Shown piece by piece: positions 1-9,298 of a stretch of 13,562 nt of DNA. Where the stretch lies: the NCBI RefSeq assembly GCF_000003605.2, contig NW_003142832.1, forward strand, positions 36,465-50,026, in the 5' to 3' direction. Under the pieces are notes generated by a model. The model did no database searches, was not told the origin of the DNA, and saw only the letters and a program-made list of their open reading frames with translations. The position numbers and the translations under genes were made by a program. Every line of letters begins with the position of its first letter. Positions within the stretch are counted from its first letter, which is position 1. This stretch comes from Saccoglossus kowalevskii. Lineage: Eukaryota > Hemichordata > Enteropneusta > Harrimaniidae.

Positions 1-68
1 TTCATTCATTCATTCATTCATTCATTCATTCATTCATTCATTCATTCATTCATTCATTCATTCATTCA
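1..68. repeat. (TTCA)n microsatellite
   Basis: Seventeen perfect tandem copies of TTCA start at the first base, so the array probably continues to the left of the window. The absence of any interruption suggests it is young or still changing length. It lies upstream of, or in an intron of, the lectin gene. Confidence 0.98.
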
Positions 69-663
69 ACGTTTGACCAATCTTCAATTTCGTTTTTCAT
101 ATATAGGAAGAGTTTCACGGATGTATTCGTAAGTATTTTGCCATATTCCGATTTGTTACTCTAAGATGATCTGGTACGCACCCTCTCATCCATATAAAAA
201 AATGAATTTTTGTATGTAAGCATATATCAACCGTAATGAGCCTGACCTCAAATATGGATACTCTTAATGGAAGTAAGCAACTTTATGTAGCCGCTGGGTA
301 AAAACTTTCATTATGTAAAAAGTACACAGTTTGCCAACTTGCTAATACCTTTTTCAGTAATACACTATTTCTTTTGATACGAGGCAATGGTCATCATGTC
401 AGTCCTTCCTTGGTTCCATGTGCGCTTTTTTGAAAACTGTGTTTGCATAGATCAACCAATTTACCATGTTTGTTTGCAAAGTATTAAACTTCGTTCGTCG
501 TCCTTAAACTGCACTGCCTTGATATATGGGAGGAAGCATACCATTCAAACAAATTATACATTTCAGGCAATACAAATTTCTCAACAAATTAGCAATTCTA
601 ATTTTCTCTAAAAAAGAATCGTATGAATTTGTCACAATCAAAACGTTTCCAATCCATTTGCAG
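69..663 (+). other. Upstream or intronic sequence of the lectin gene
   Basis: This AT-rich stretch leads up to the first secure lectin exon and ends in a CAG acceptor at 661-663. I see no clear signal-peptide exon in it. Methionine-initiated frames here, such as one at 387-611, lack a hydrophobic leader followed by a donor in the phase the lectin exon needs. The only splice-bounded candidate is the 22-base segment at 107-128, listed separately. The true promoter and first exon are probably outside the window. Confidence 0.5.
107..128 (+). CDS. Candidate microexon upstream of the lectin domain (speculative)
   Basis: A 22-base segment sits between a pyrimidine-rich tract ending in ATATATAG and a perfect GTAAGT donor at 129-134. 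Read from phase 0 it encodes EEFHGCI plus one base. That leaves the phase-1 junction required by the acceptor at 664, so the joined protein would read EEFHGCIPTVSTC. The phase match and strong donor are visible in the sequence. The short length and the lack of homology evidence make this only a candidate. If it is real, the leader peptide is encoded further left, outside the window. Confidence 0.22.
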
Positions 664-1860
664 CGACTGTGTCGACATGCGCAACACTCCAGAAACGTTA
701 CGAGATTTACTGTGAACAAGATGCAAATGATCGTCCATATCGTCAAAAAGCTCAAGAATTCTGTGAGAGTCGTGGTGGCACTCTCGCCGATATAAAAAAC
801 CGTGCTGAGGATGCAGAAATTAGAAAGTTTATCTATGCTAATAAAATGGATTCTCCAGAATGCGTACGAAACTTTGGTTTTTGGATAGGATTGCAAGATG
901 GCGATGGCGCAGATGAAGGAGTATACAAGTGGGGAGATGGAACCACACCTTGTTACGGAAACTGGGCAAAAGATAATCCTAACAACAATGTAAAGAAAAA
1001 TGCAACAAGTGGTCAAGACTGTGTTCAGTTATGGTAAGTGAGGGCGTTGTTCACCAAAATACAAAACCTAGTATTGGCAAATATTAAAAATGCTTGTAAT
1101 GATAAACAATGATACTCATAAGCAAAGTAACACTCAACACAATACTAGTAACATTGAGACAATATTTCATGATAGAAAGTAGCACTATATTTTGAAAATA
1201 ACTAAAATTCAAGAAATTAATATTTAAATTATACAACATATGCTACCTTTCAGGGCCCGGCCTGGCAAAGGACTATTGTGGGATGACGAATATTGTGACT
1301 ACCGTCCAAAGGGGATTGTGTGTCAGTTTATTGGTGAGTTAAAATTGTATTTGCGTAAATAACACCTCTAGAAAATGACAAAAGAAACATAGTTTAACAT
1401 CAACTTATACAGGTTTGTATTATAATTTTTGTTGTGACATCCTCTTGCTAAAATAAGCCACTTCATTTCAGACAGGTTTGGGTCATTCAGATTCATCAGA
1501 ATAGCGTGAGGTCACTATTCGTTTGCTTAATTATTCACGAAATAATTTGATTAGAGCAACTATCGAACATAGATCTTTGTCATTGCCAAGTTACAGTATG
1601 GGAACTCAACATGAGGTGTTAGTGACATTTATGTGAGCTTTTTTATTTATGAATGAGTTATTATTACAGAATAAGGGAATCTTACACATGTACAAAAATA
1701 GGTGTGCTATACAATTGAACAGAAGTTGGCCATCAATTGTGTGGTTATTGCGTGATAAAAGCGCGCCCTCAAGGTACAATAAGTTGTTTGTTCAACTTAT
1801 ATTGCCATTTTTTTTTTCAAAACAGACGAATGTGGCTGTGAACTTGAAGCAAGTGTTTGA
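664..1860 (+). CDS. C-type lectin domain protein, three 3' exons (5' end missing)
   Basis: Exons are 664-1033, 1254-1333 and 1826-1860. Donors are GTAAGT and GTGAGT, acceptors are CAG, and the phases agree (entry phase 1, then 2, then 1). The joined product is about 160 residues and is almost entirely one C-type lectin domain. Numbering from Val1 at 669, it has helix 1 with AQEFC (Cys32) and GGTLADI (36-42), the core FWIGLQD (71-77), a W-x-DG stretch (88-91), NW (98-99), the long-loop NPN (103-105), CVQLW (118-122), WDDEYC (131-136) and IVCQF (143-147). Cys32/145 and Cys118/136 are the expected canonical disulfides. Cys65 and Cys95 are additional. NATS at 111-114 is an N-glycosylation sequon. 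The family binds glycans, often with Ca2+, and is usually secreted or membrane-anchored in recognition or immunity. Here NPN replaces the usual EPN or QPD and WDD replaces WND, so sugar specificity cannot be assigned. The tail DECGCELEASV comes from the last exon. There is no start codon or leader in these exons. Confidence 0.88.
1034..1253 (+). other. Lectin intron between domain exons 1 and 2
   Basis: This 220-base AT-rich intron begins GTAAGTG and ends in a pyrimidine-rich CTACCTTTCAG. It interrupts the tryptophan codon of CVQLW (phase 2: TG before, G after). Removing it restores a continuous lectin domain, which is strong internal support for the splice model. Confidence 0.85.
1334..1825 (+). 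other. Lectin intron between domain exons 2 and 3
   Basis: This 492-base intron starts GTGAGTT directly after the codons for CQFI and ends in a long T tract followed by CAAAACAG. It is phase 1. No other exon is evident inside it. The open stretch from 1649 lies mainly in this intron and runs through into the terminal exon in a frame other than the spliced one. Confidence 0.7.
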
Positions 1861-1936
1861 TCTGATTGCACAACATTTGACTCCCGAAGGTGATACTGAC
1901 AAAGAATTCCGTGGCAGTAGTTGATGAACATGTAAC

Positions 1937-1942
1937 AATAAA
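1937..1942 (+). terminator. Polyadenylation signal of the lectin gene
   Basis: A canonical AATAAA lies 77 bases after the predicted stop at 1858-1860 and is followed by a GT-rich stretch at about 1969-1985 that can serve as the downstream element. This fits cleavage near 1955-1965 and a short 3' untranslated region. Confidence 0.7.
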
Positions 1943-1960
1943 AATTACGTGCATTAAATA

Positions 1961-4937
1961 GTAACTGAGTGTGTTTAGTTTTGTTCTCGTTTGACGCTCG
2001 TCATTTCAAAATTGTGCTATGAAAAGAATGTCACAACTGTATAATGCAAGAAAAGATTACTACACCTCCCCGATTTGAAATGACTATTTTCATATCATAT
2101 AATTGGACCCCAGTACGTCGTGAAATAAGATATCTCTGCCGTCCCGTGAACTTCGGAATGCACACGTTTCACTGTGGTTATTAATGATTAAAGTGGTCTC
2201 TTAAATAAGAAAGACACACAGTGTATTGCGAATATTCACATGGCCAGGAAGCATTTGTATTGAACAATTATTGTGAATAACCAATCGTGACTGTGACTGT
2301 GACTGTTACGCTTTGCACAAATTACCGGACGCGTGCACACAATGATAATAACACCATAACAAACTATTGACACTCCGATTGCAAAACTTCAGACAAGTCA
2401 AAGTAACCTATCTCAGTTTAATATTCCTATAGATTGTACAGACCAACCTTTATCCCAGGGCACGGAAAAAACTCACATATCATAGTAAGGCCTTGTATGG
2501 CCTTTCGCTGAACGATACCGTGACAAAGAACATAACATTGGTATTGTAACAGTAACCCGAGATACTGTTCATATACAAATTCACCATAGTCTCTCACACG
2601 AGATTGTTGGGGTATACTCATTTAATCACGAGTATTAATAACAACTAATATAACTTAGATTATTCTGAGTAGTTTTTAACTAAGTCCACATTCAAATCAA
2701 CCAGACATTATCCACCAATTTTCACCTGAATTAGAAATTGTTTGCTGGCATAAATTACCAAAGTCACAGGGTTTAACAGGGTTAATATTAGAAATAAAAA
2801 AAAGCGGTTCCCAATCTTCTAGGTATAAAATTCCGAAACCAAGGTAAAATATTATGCACAAATAGGCAATATATGTATATGGCAGCGTGGATATATTAAT
2901 ACTCCATATTTAACAAAGGAGGTTTAGTTTAGACATTTAAGTTCAGTTTCAGTATAACTAATTCTTACAAGTTTAACAAAATGAAACAAAACTGATATTT
3001 CAGTTAGTCTCGAGCATTTCAGTGTGACTAAGGTATATGTTATAGTCTTCAAACATTGTCCAAACTAAGCGTTAGATAAATATAATCAAAGTTGTCCTCG
3101 TTTATGAATATCTTCACTTGGGAGTGTATTATGTTTGTGCATATATGTACACAATAATATGACCAAATTTCACGCGGTTTTCTATATAGATGCACGCACA
3201 ATACTTTTAGAGGAAACATGTTGGGGTTGACAATTCTAGAGCGATCGGATACAAAATTCAAGGCCTCTGGTTTGTTACTGACCGTCATAAGTGTTGACAA
3301 ATGACCCATATACACAATATCGTTTATATATACTTCATGAATTTATTCAGCACCGGAGAGTGATAATACCTATTAATCAAGTTACAATATTCAATGCAAA
3401 GGGCGCTATTGCATTACTCCTGTTAAAATATACACTTTTAAATGTAGACAATCATAAGAGGATTCTACATTATAAAAAAACAAAAAGATAATAAAGAGGG
3501 TGCAGATGCCTTTTATCTATGACATCAATTGTTGTTTTTCGATGATGTGAAATCTTTGTTGATCAACATGCCATGTAAATATTGTGTAGTAGCAATTCGC
3601 ACGAGTAACAAAGTAGATATACTGTGCACATGTACATTCAGTGTGACCTGTAGAAGAGGGGGGGAGGGGTAAACACTCCGTATACCAAAGTACATGTGTT
3701 TAAAAATTATTAGTCGTTCTGGACATTTACACTAAAATAAAATAAAGATCAATTCATGTTCAAACAACGATACACTATGCAACGTATATACCTGACAATT
3801 TATAGACCACCAAAACACAGGGCTTTAACACGCTTTCTGAGGGATGGGGACAAATATGAATGAAGTTAACTAAGGGAATGGCCTTCTGGCACAAGGAAAC
3901 ACCTTTCACTAAAATTTATTTAGTCTAATAAAATAGTGAATTACTTAAATCATAAAGCTTAAATCACAAAAGAAGTCAATCGCCAATGTTATTTGAGTCG
4001 CTGTCGATACTGCAATAAAACCTAGTAATATGATAACTTGCTGCATGTCTTCATTTTGACGGTACAAGCTGGAAATTAAGAAGGGTAACGTCGAATCAAT
4101 TTAAGTTCTGTGGTTGAATTTAATCAAAACCCCTCTATACTCCTTCATACATTTATTGCCGGCTTATACGTTTTGCACAGCAGATAGTGTTTTCGAATTA
4201 TGATGTAAAAACATATTACATATGTATTATTTTACACGCATATAAGCACCAACAGTGGATTTATAATTTATCATGAATTCAAATATATGTTGTTTCTAAT
4301 CATTGGGCCACAGCACACTCCCCCTGCGTCAAAATCGATTCTTCACGACAACATACACCATGCAATACACGTCATTATAGATTTCTGTATCTAGTTTACA
4401 ATATTTCATATGTTGCACGTGTTGATGCTCGTATGAAAAATACACAAAATCCAAAATTCGAACCGAACTTCATCCTTTAAATACATTACATCGCATCAAC
4501 TAAAACCTGGCCATAATCCGGAATAATACAAATATCTGTTTAATTATTGTATTTAGTACTAATATTTCGTTTGTAAGTTCCTAAACTAAAATGTATATGA
4601 ATACACCATCAACTTCACAAGTCGATATCTCTGGTTAAATGCGATGAGCGTTATTATATGCCATTACACGGGTAACTACTCTGAGATGTGCAGTAGTTCT
4701 GAGTAGAGAAATAGACATTCCACTGTTTGATTTTAATTTTTTTTGCAAAGTGAAAATTAAGCTTATTTGGTAATGACAAACAAATCTGGCAACTAATATA
4801 TTTGACATATTGTTATTCAGATAATCATATTGTATGTATTAGATACGCCAGTTCGATCCACATATGTGTCTTATATATAGCAATACATTACCCTGAGTTG
4901 TTTCCCGTTGTGATCGTACGGTATGCATGTTCCTTAT
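1961..4937. other. Intergenic AT-rich DNA without a recognisable gene
   Basis: I examined about 3 kb on both strands. It contains only short open stretches (for example minus strand 2427-2621 and 3049-3315) with no recognisable domain, splice structure or strong initiation context. Local features are a (GTGACT)3 repeat at 2287-2306, a short G-rich run at 3658-3669 and scattered AT-rich palindromes. Nothing here supports a gene call. Confidence 0.6.
2287..2306. repeat. (GTGACT)3 short tandem repeat
   Basis: Three perfect GTGACT units are followed by a partial unit (GT). It is a small hexanucleotide repeat with no evident function. Confidence 0.9.
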
Positions 4938-5190
4938 GTCTAGGACAGTCTAGATATTATAATACGAAGGAACAGGGAAGTCTAGCTATTACAGTACGAT
5001 GGTCTGGGTCAATGTATCTTTCATAAAACGATGGTCTGGGGTAGCCTCGTTATTATATCACTATTGTCCGGAACATTCTAGCTATATTATAAACTAAGAC
5101 TCCGGAGAGTCTGGCTAATGCACTACGATGGTCTGGAGTAGCAACAATATTATATCACAATTGTCCGTGACAGTCTAGTTATTTAATAAG
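4938..5190. repeat. Degenerate minisatellite, units of about 28-35 bp
   Basis: About eight diverged units follow one another. The clearest unit starts are the ACGATGGTCTGG blocks at 4996, 5028 and 5125. They alternate with half-units carrying (A)TTGTCCG or GTCTAGGA followed by a(c/g)(a/t)(g/t)TCTAGnTAT near 4938, 4966, 5063 and 5160. The block 5028-5085 matches 5125-5182 closely over nearly 60 bases, which gives a higher-order period of 97 bases (about three units). The array is decayed, so it is probably old. No coding frame runs through it. Confidence 0.75.
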
Positions 5191-5453
5191 GCCCGGGCTA
5201 TGGACTGGAGGGGGGATGTGACTTTCAAAATGTAACATGTTAATTACACAAAATATTACTTATACAAAATAGTAAACTATTGTCAATCGAAATGATGAGT
5301 GCAACTTGCAATATGTTTCTCGAATTATTTGCTCCTATTATTCGGATTGTCATAATTTTACTGATAATTTATAAATTTTAAATATCTGTATAAAACATGT
5401 TACATGAATATTTCATATTCTTTTTTTGTTCTCAATGTTACAAATTTGATATA
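5191..5453. other. Non-coding spacer between minisatellite and hairpin
   Basis: This AT-rich spacer begins just after the minisatellite with a short G run near 5210. No open frame, repeat or splice-bounded exon stands out. Confidence 0.5.
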
Positions 5454-5518
5454 GTTATACAGTGGCGGCGGCACGGGGGGGGGGGTAGATGAGTAGATGC
5501 CGCCTCCTCTGTTATAAC
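5454..5518. repeat. Imperfect inverted repeat with a G11 loop
   Basis: The left arm at 5454-5473 (GTTATACAGTGGCGGCGGCA) is the reverse complement of the right arm at 5498-5518, with two mismatches and one unpaired base. The 24-base loop contains eleven consecutive G residues (5475-5485). The GC-rich stem contrasts with its very AT-rich surroundings. CAGTGGCGG resembles the kind of terminus found on some hAT DNA transposons, but no longer element is bounded by these arms, so it is recorded only as a hairpin-forming repeat. Confidence 0.75.
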
Positions 5519-6477
5519 ACATTATATACATGTTTACCTATCTTCGTATAGTATGATTTTCCATCTTTGTATCCCTACCGTCTAGTGTGACTATTAAAAA
5601 AAACGCTTACGCTTTTAGTTTATATTATGGTATTCATTTCATCGTTACTAGGCGGTGACATCTAAGGTGAGAAATATTAAATACAGGAAAATATTTCATG
5701 GAAAAAATCAGCAGGATTATTAGAAATATAATTGCAATGACAAATTAACAAACATTATTTATTGCATTATTATTTACATCACAGCCTCCACTTCATTAAT
5801 TTACATACATCTGTGGGTGTAAATGAAAGTGTGTACCCCGATAATATGAAATATGGTTTGGTGTAGATTCAATGACTCTTTGAGAACTGTGTTATTTGGA
5901 GGACCATTCGTTCAATGTACTGATATAAACACGTAAAAAACTAACTTTTGAATATCACAGAAAAAAATACGCTCTTATATGTCAAAATAGGTTTTTAAAG
6001 TCATTCAGTCAAATCCAAATCATCCTCCCTATATTGCTTCGATAAATGAGGAACGGAAGAACACGAGTGTGTCATTGTGAAACACGCGCATAATAACCTG
6101 TTTACTAAAACCAACAGCTAGACTTAAAAATAAAAATTAACAAAGTCAAATATTGCGACAAAAGGACAACGAAAAGCATAAATGACATATCCTGAGTTTT
6201 GAGTATTTTTTACTGTAAAAAACTGTGCACCCACTGGAACGTCATCACATTTGTGCCCACTGGTAGTAGACCATTTCACTTGTGGTCACGATACCACGTG
6301 AAACCTATATCTGATCAATTGCGTTGTTTTGCAAGTGTTGAATAACACAGGGCAGTGTAAAAAGAATTATGTGAGTCAACAAATCACGGTAATGGTATGT
6401 TCTGTCTTTTTTTCATGTAGGTAAATCCATAATAAATCATTAATAAAGCCTAATCATATGTTACTTGTATTCCTTGA
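5519..6477. other. Intergenic AT-rich DNA without a recognisable gene
   Basis: No coding signal is seen on either strand. The interval contains a compact hairpin at 6275-6302 and a nearby pair of similar short segments, TGTGCACCCACTGG and TGTGCCCACTGG, about 30 bases apart (from about 6223 and 6252). Confidence 0.5.
6275..6302. repeat. Short hairpin with ten-base-pair stem
   Basis: TTCAC-TT-GTGGT pairs with ACCACGTGAA, giving ten base pairs with a two-base bulge and a six-base loop (CACGAT). All stem pairs are Watson-Crick. A function is not known. Confidence 0.55.
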
Positions 6478-6666
6478 GTGGATGTCATTGATGACCCAGA
6501 AGCCAACATTATTGTTTATCTAGCACAATCTCTTCCGTCTTTGGCCTTTCATTTTGCTGCTTTCGTATTTATTGGAAAAAAACCCAGACAGATTAGATCT
6601 GATGGGGTTGTCATCACTCGTGCAACGTTCACCATCAAGATTTTTCTAGTAGAGGTGGAATGTTGA
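6478..6666 (+). other. Unidentified open frame of 62 codons
   Basis: The plus strand is open from GTG at 6478 (the codon before it, GAG, is also open) to the TGA at 6664, encoding a fairly hydrophobic stretch with no motif that I recognise. The minus strand across the same bases also reads with few stops. There is no clear promoter, splice site or leader. It could be a decayed fragment of a mobile element preceding the LINE or chance openness. I assign no function. Confidence 0.2.
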
Positions 6667-7109
6667 GGAAGGGCATAGCGATGATGTTATGTCGATGTTT
6701 GTGATATTGTAGAGTGAATGCTTGGATCAATGTGATGAAGTATATCCAACATTATTATCCAACATGTCATAAAGTTTTATACTCAACATTTCTATGGCTG
6801 GATACCTGCAGTAGCTTTGTGGGATTCCCTTGTTATGAAGACGTTGAATAGTCGTCTTCCGGAATGGTTCTTTCCTAGGATACCTGCTTTATCATACATC
6901 ATTTTGAACACTCTTTTCCCTTTATTTTAAAAATTTATAATTGATGGCTAAAAAGGAGAACCCATTCATTCTTCATCACTGTGAAGTTCTCTGAGGTTTC
7001 GTGCATAACGAATGCTTTAGGAACATATGTTCTTGGGGTATCACTACCTTCACTGGATCCTGTGTTGTGCGCACATTCATTGAATACTCTTCGGCATCAG
7101 CAGTAGTCT
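6667..7109. other. Sequence left of the LINE, no gene recognised
   Basis: This region reads in short open pieces on both strands, but I see none of the motifs expected from the start of an AP-like endonuclease. The LINE is therefore most simply 5'-truncated near 7100. An unrelated decayed element could occupy this interval, but I cannot name one. Confidence 0.4.
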
Positions 7110-7111
7110 AC

Positions 7112-7875
7112 AGGATAATTTCACCCCATTATAACGATATTCTTTAGCTAAAGTTAGAAGTGCCAAATAAAAACATCCTATTTCTTGGTGCTGTGTACAT
7201 ACCACCTGTTGGGTCTCACTATGCTAACGACTCTATTTTTGCAGAAATTGAATCTGATATAGCAAATCTATCCAGTCGTTATTATGGCGCAAATGTGTTA
7301 TTAATGGGAGATTTTAATGCACGGACAGGGGTACTAAATGACTTTATCGAAGATGAAAATTCTACTCATGTGCCTATTGGTGACACACACAGTGCTAATA
7401 TTGATATTGGCGTGCGTAGTAACTGTGATGTAGAAAACAATAATTATGGAGATAAGTTATTGAGTGTATGTAAAACCACTGATCTTAGGATCATAAATGG
7501 ACGTGGACCTTCTGACACCATAGGGCACTTCACATGCATAACTTACAATGGGGCGAGTACGGTCGATTATGTAATAGCGTCACAAAATATTTTTAGCACT
7601 ATATCTGATTTGCATGTTGGCTGTAGAACTGAATCGGACCACATGCCATTAGAATGCACCATAGATGGTTTTTTTATTGGTAATCGTCAAACTGTAACTG
7701 TTAATAATAAAAGTATGCCGCAATTTAGGAGATATTATGTGAATCGGGAATCATGTAAAATATTTTAAGCGAAATGGATAGAAGGTGACTTTGATCACGT
7801 GATCCAAATCATTCAGTTCGACACTGATAATGGTGATATAAATTGTGCTCTCTCTAAACTATCGGATTTATTTAT
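7112..7875 (+). pseudogene. LINE endonuclease segment (broken)
   Basis: This is the C-terminal part of an apurinic-like endonuclease that nicks target DNA for target-primed reverse transcription. Visible motifs are VYIPP near 7193, LLMGDFNARTG near 7298 (the GDFN catalytic block) and SDH at 7634-7642, which holds the C-terminal catalytic histidine. The longest uninterrupted piece is 7148-7765. A TAG at 7145 and a TAA at 7766 interrupt a frame that otherwise reads on in family-like sequence on both sides. The N-terminal half of the domain is missing. The frame is lost near 7876, and the protein continues one frame over. Confidence 0.85.
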
Positions 7876-7877
7876 GA

Positions 7878-8708
7878 ATACTCGACCTGCGTCAGAATAA
7901 CAAGGGTGTAAGCATTCACTGTGCTAGGTGGTTTGACACTGAATGTAATAACGCTAAGTTAGATTTATAAAGAAAACTACGAAAATTTCGTTGTACAAGA
8001 ACACTTGATTCTTTAACTGATTATCGTACTAGCAAAAAGGAATACAGTGATATGCTTATAAAAAAGAAAAAGGTCTATCTAAATAACCAAATATCCGAGT
8101 TAGAAAAAGCCGCTCGTGGCAGTGATAGCAAAACGTTTTGGGGATTTTTCCGAAATACAGACCAGCGCACACCACCCTCAATTAGTCCAACTGAATGGTT
8201 TAATTATTTCAATTCTTTATTTAATCCAGTTATTAACGTGGAAAGAAACACTGACCATGAGCACGACAATTTGTGGAGCAGTATTGAATCTGCTGTCCAG
8301 GATGGTAATTTCAACTACTCACAGGAGGACCAAATTACTGATTTTATTAATTGTCCAATTTCCCAACTTGAAATTGAGGTTAGTATCAAAGAGTTGAAAT
8401 TTGGTAAATCACCAGGCAGTGATGGCATACCACCTGAATTTTACAAATTTTGCTCTCCTCAATTAATTTAATTATTAAATGGCATCTTTAACAGTATTTT
8501 CGATACAAGCATTTTCCCTAAGCAATGGTGTGAGGGTATTATATTCCCGATACATAAAAATGGTTCTAGGAATAAGGCTTGTAATTATCGGGGTATCACA
8601 TTACTACCAATATTAAGTAAAATTTTCAATAAAATTTTATACAATAGGCTCCATAAATGGGATGAAATTACTGAATTTACTAGAGAAGAACAAGCAGGGT
8701 TTCAAGGC
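7878..8708 (+). pseudogene. LINE linker and reverse transcriptase fingers (broken)
   Basis: This segment continues the LINE protein in the next frame. It starts with a WFDTEC block (7929 onward), passes a lysine-rich linker, and reaches KSPGSDGIPPEFYK (about 8406-8447), the conserved N-terminal reverse transcriptase motif. NYRGITLLPILSKIFNKIL (about 8582-8638) and EEQAGFQ (about 8685-8705) follow. In-frame TAA codons lie at 7968-7970 and 8469-8471. One extra base near 8706 shifts the frame just before the GYST block of the palm domain. These are typical neutral lesions of a dead copy. Confidence 0.85.
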
Positions 8709-8709
8709 A

Positions 8710-9298
8710 GGCTATAGCACCATAGATAACGTATTTATTATTCACACATTGGTACAAAAATATCTAGCAACTAAACGGGGACGTTTCTATTGTGCTTTTA
8801 TTGACTTCAAAAAAGCATTCGACTGAGTCAATCGGGCAGCTTTATTTTTCAAACTTGGTAAAGCAGGTATTAAAGGTCAAATGTATTCCATTCTTAACTC
8901 TATGTATTTATAAGTAAAATCATGTGTCTTGACAAGTGATGGTCTGGCAGGCTTCTTTATCTGTCCTGTTGGAGTGCGTCAAGGTTGTATTTTGTCACCT
9001 TTTCTGTTCTATTTTTTTTTTATAAATGACCTTCACGTAAAACTTAAGTCAGATGAGCTTTTATGTGATAGTGTTGGTTGTTCTGTAGGTTTAATTAAGT
9101 TATTTTATCTTCTTTTTGCGGATGTGTTAGTTTTGATGTCTTACAATGCAATTGGATTGCAAAGATTACTTAATAAGTTGAAATCATATTGTGATAATTA
9201 TCATTTGAGAGTTAATTCAACCAAAACCAATGTAATAGTTTTTAGAAATGGAGGACCGTTACGAAGATACGAGCAGTGGCGATACGATGGAAAAATAA
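8710..9298 (+). pseudogene. LINE reverse transcriptase palm (broken, catalytic Asp lost)
   Basis: This segment holds the palm of the reverse transcriptase, which copies element RNA into DNA at the nicked target. GYSTIDNVF is followed by CAFIDFKKAFD with the first catalytic aspartate, then VGVRQGCILSPFLF (about 8971-9012) and FINDL. The active-site block at 9115-9126 reads FADV where the family has FADD, so one catalytic aspartate is replaced by valine (GTG at 9124-9126). LRVNSTKTNVIVFRNGG follows (about 9208-9258). Stops at 8824-8826 (TGA) and 8911-8913 (TAA) also break the frame. Another frame change occurs near 9300, just before the YLGI block. The copy cannot encode an active enzyme. Confidence 0.88.

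Noticed and set aside
504-1016. A 170-codon open frame on the minus strand
   Set aside because: It lies opposite the lectin exon, whose motifs and splice sites are clear, and its product has no recognisable domain. It is a shadow of the lectin reading frame.
2427-2621. A 64-codon minus-strand frame
   Set aside because: It has no recognisable motif, splice structure or strong start context. It is within the range expected by chance in 3 kb of intergenic DNA.
3049-3315. An 88-codon minus-strand frame
   Set aside because: Its composition is unremarkable, no domain is visible, and there is no poly(A) signal or splice site in a useful place.
4845-4865. AGTTCGATCC, similar to a tRNA B box
   Set aside because: The flanking bases cannot form a T-arm or acceptor stem, and no A box lies at the right distance.
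5460-5511. A hAT-type DNA transposon bounded by CAGTGGCGG-like ends
   Set aside because: The arms enclose only about 50 bases and no convincing eight-base target duplication flanks them. It is kept as a hairpin repeat.
8116-8397. A second open frame overlapping the reverse transcriptase
   Set aside because: It lies within the LINE coding region in another frame, where the true frame shows conserved reverse transcriptase motifs.
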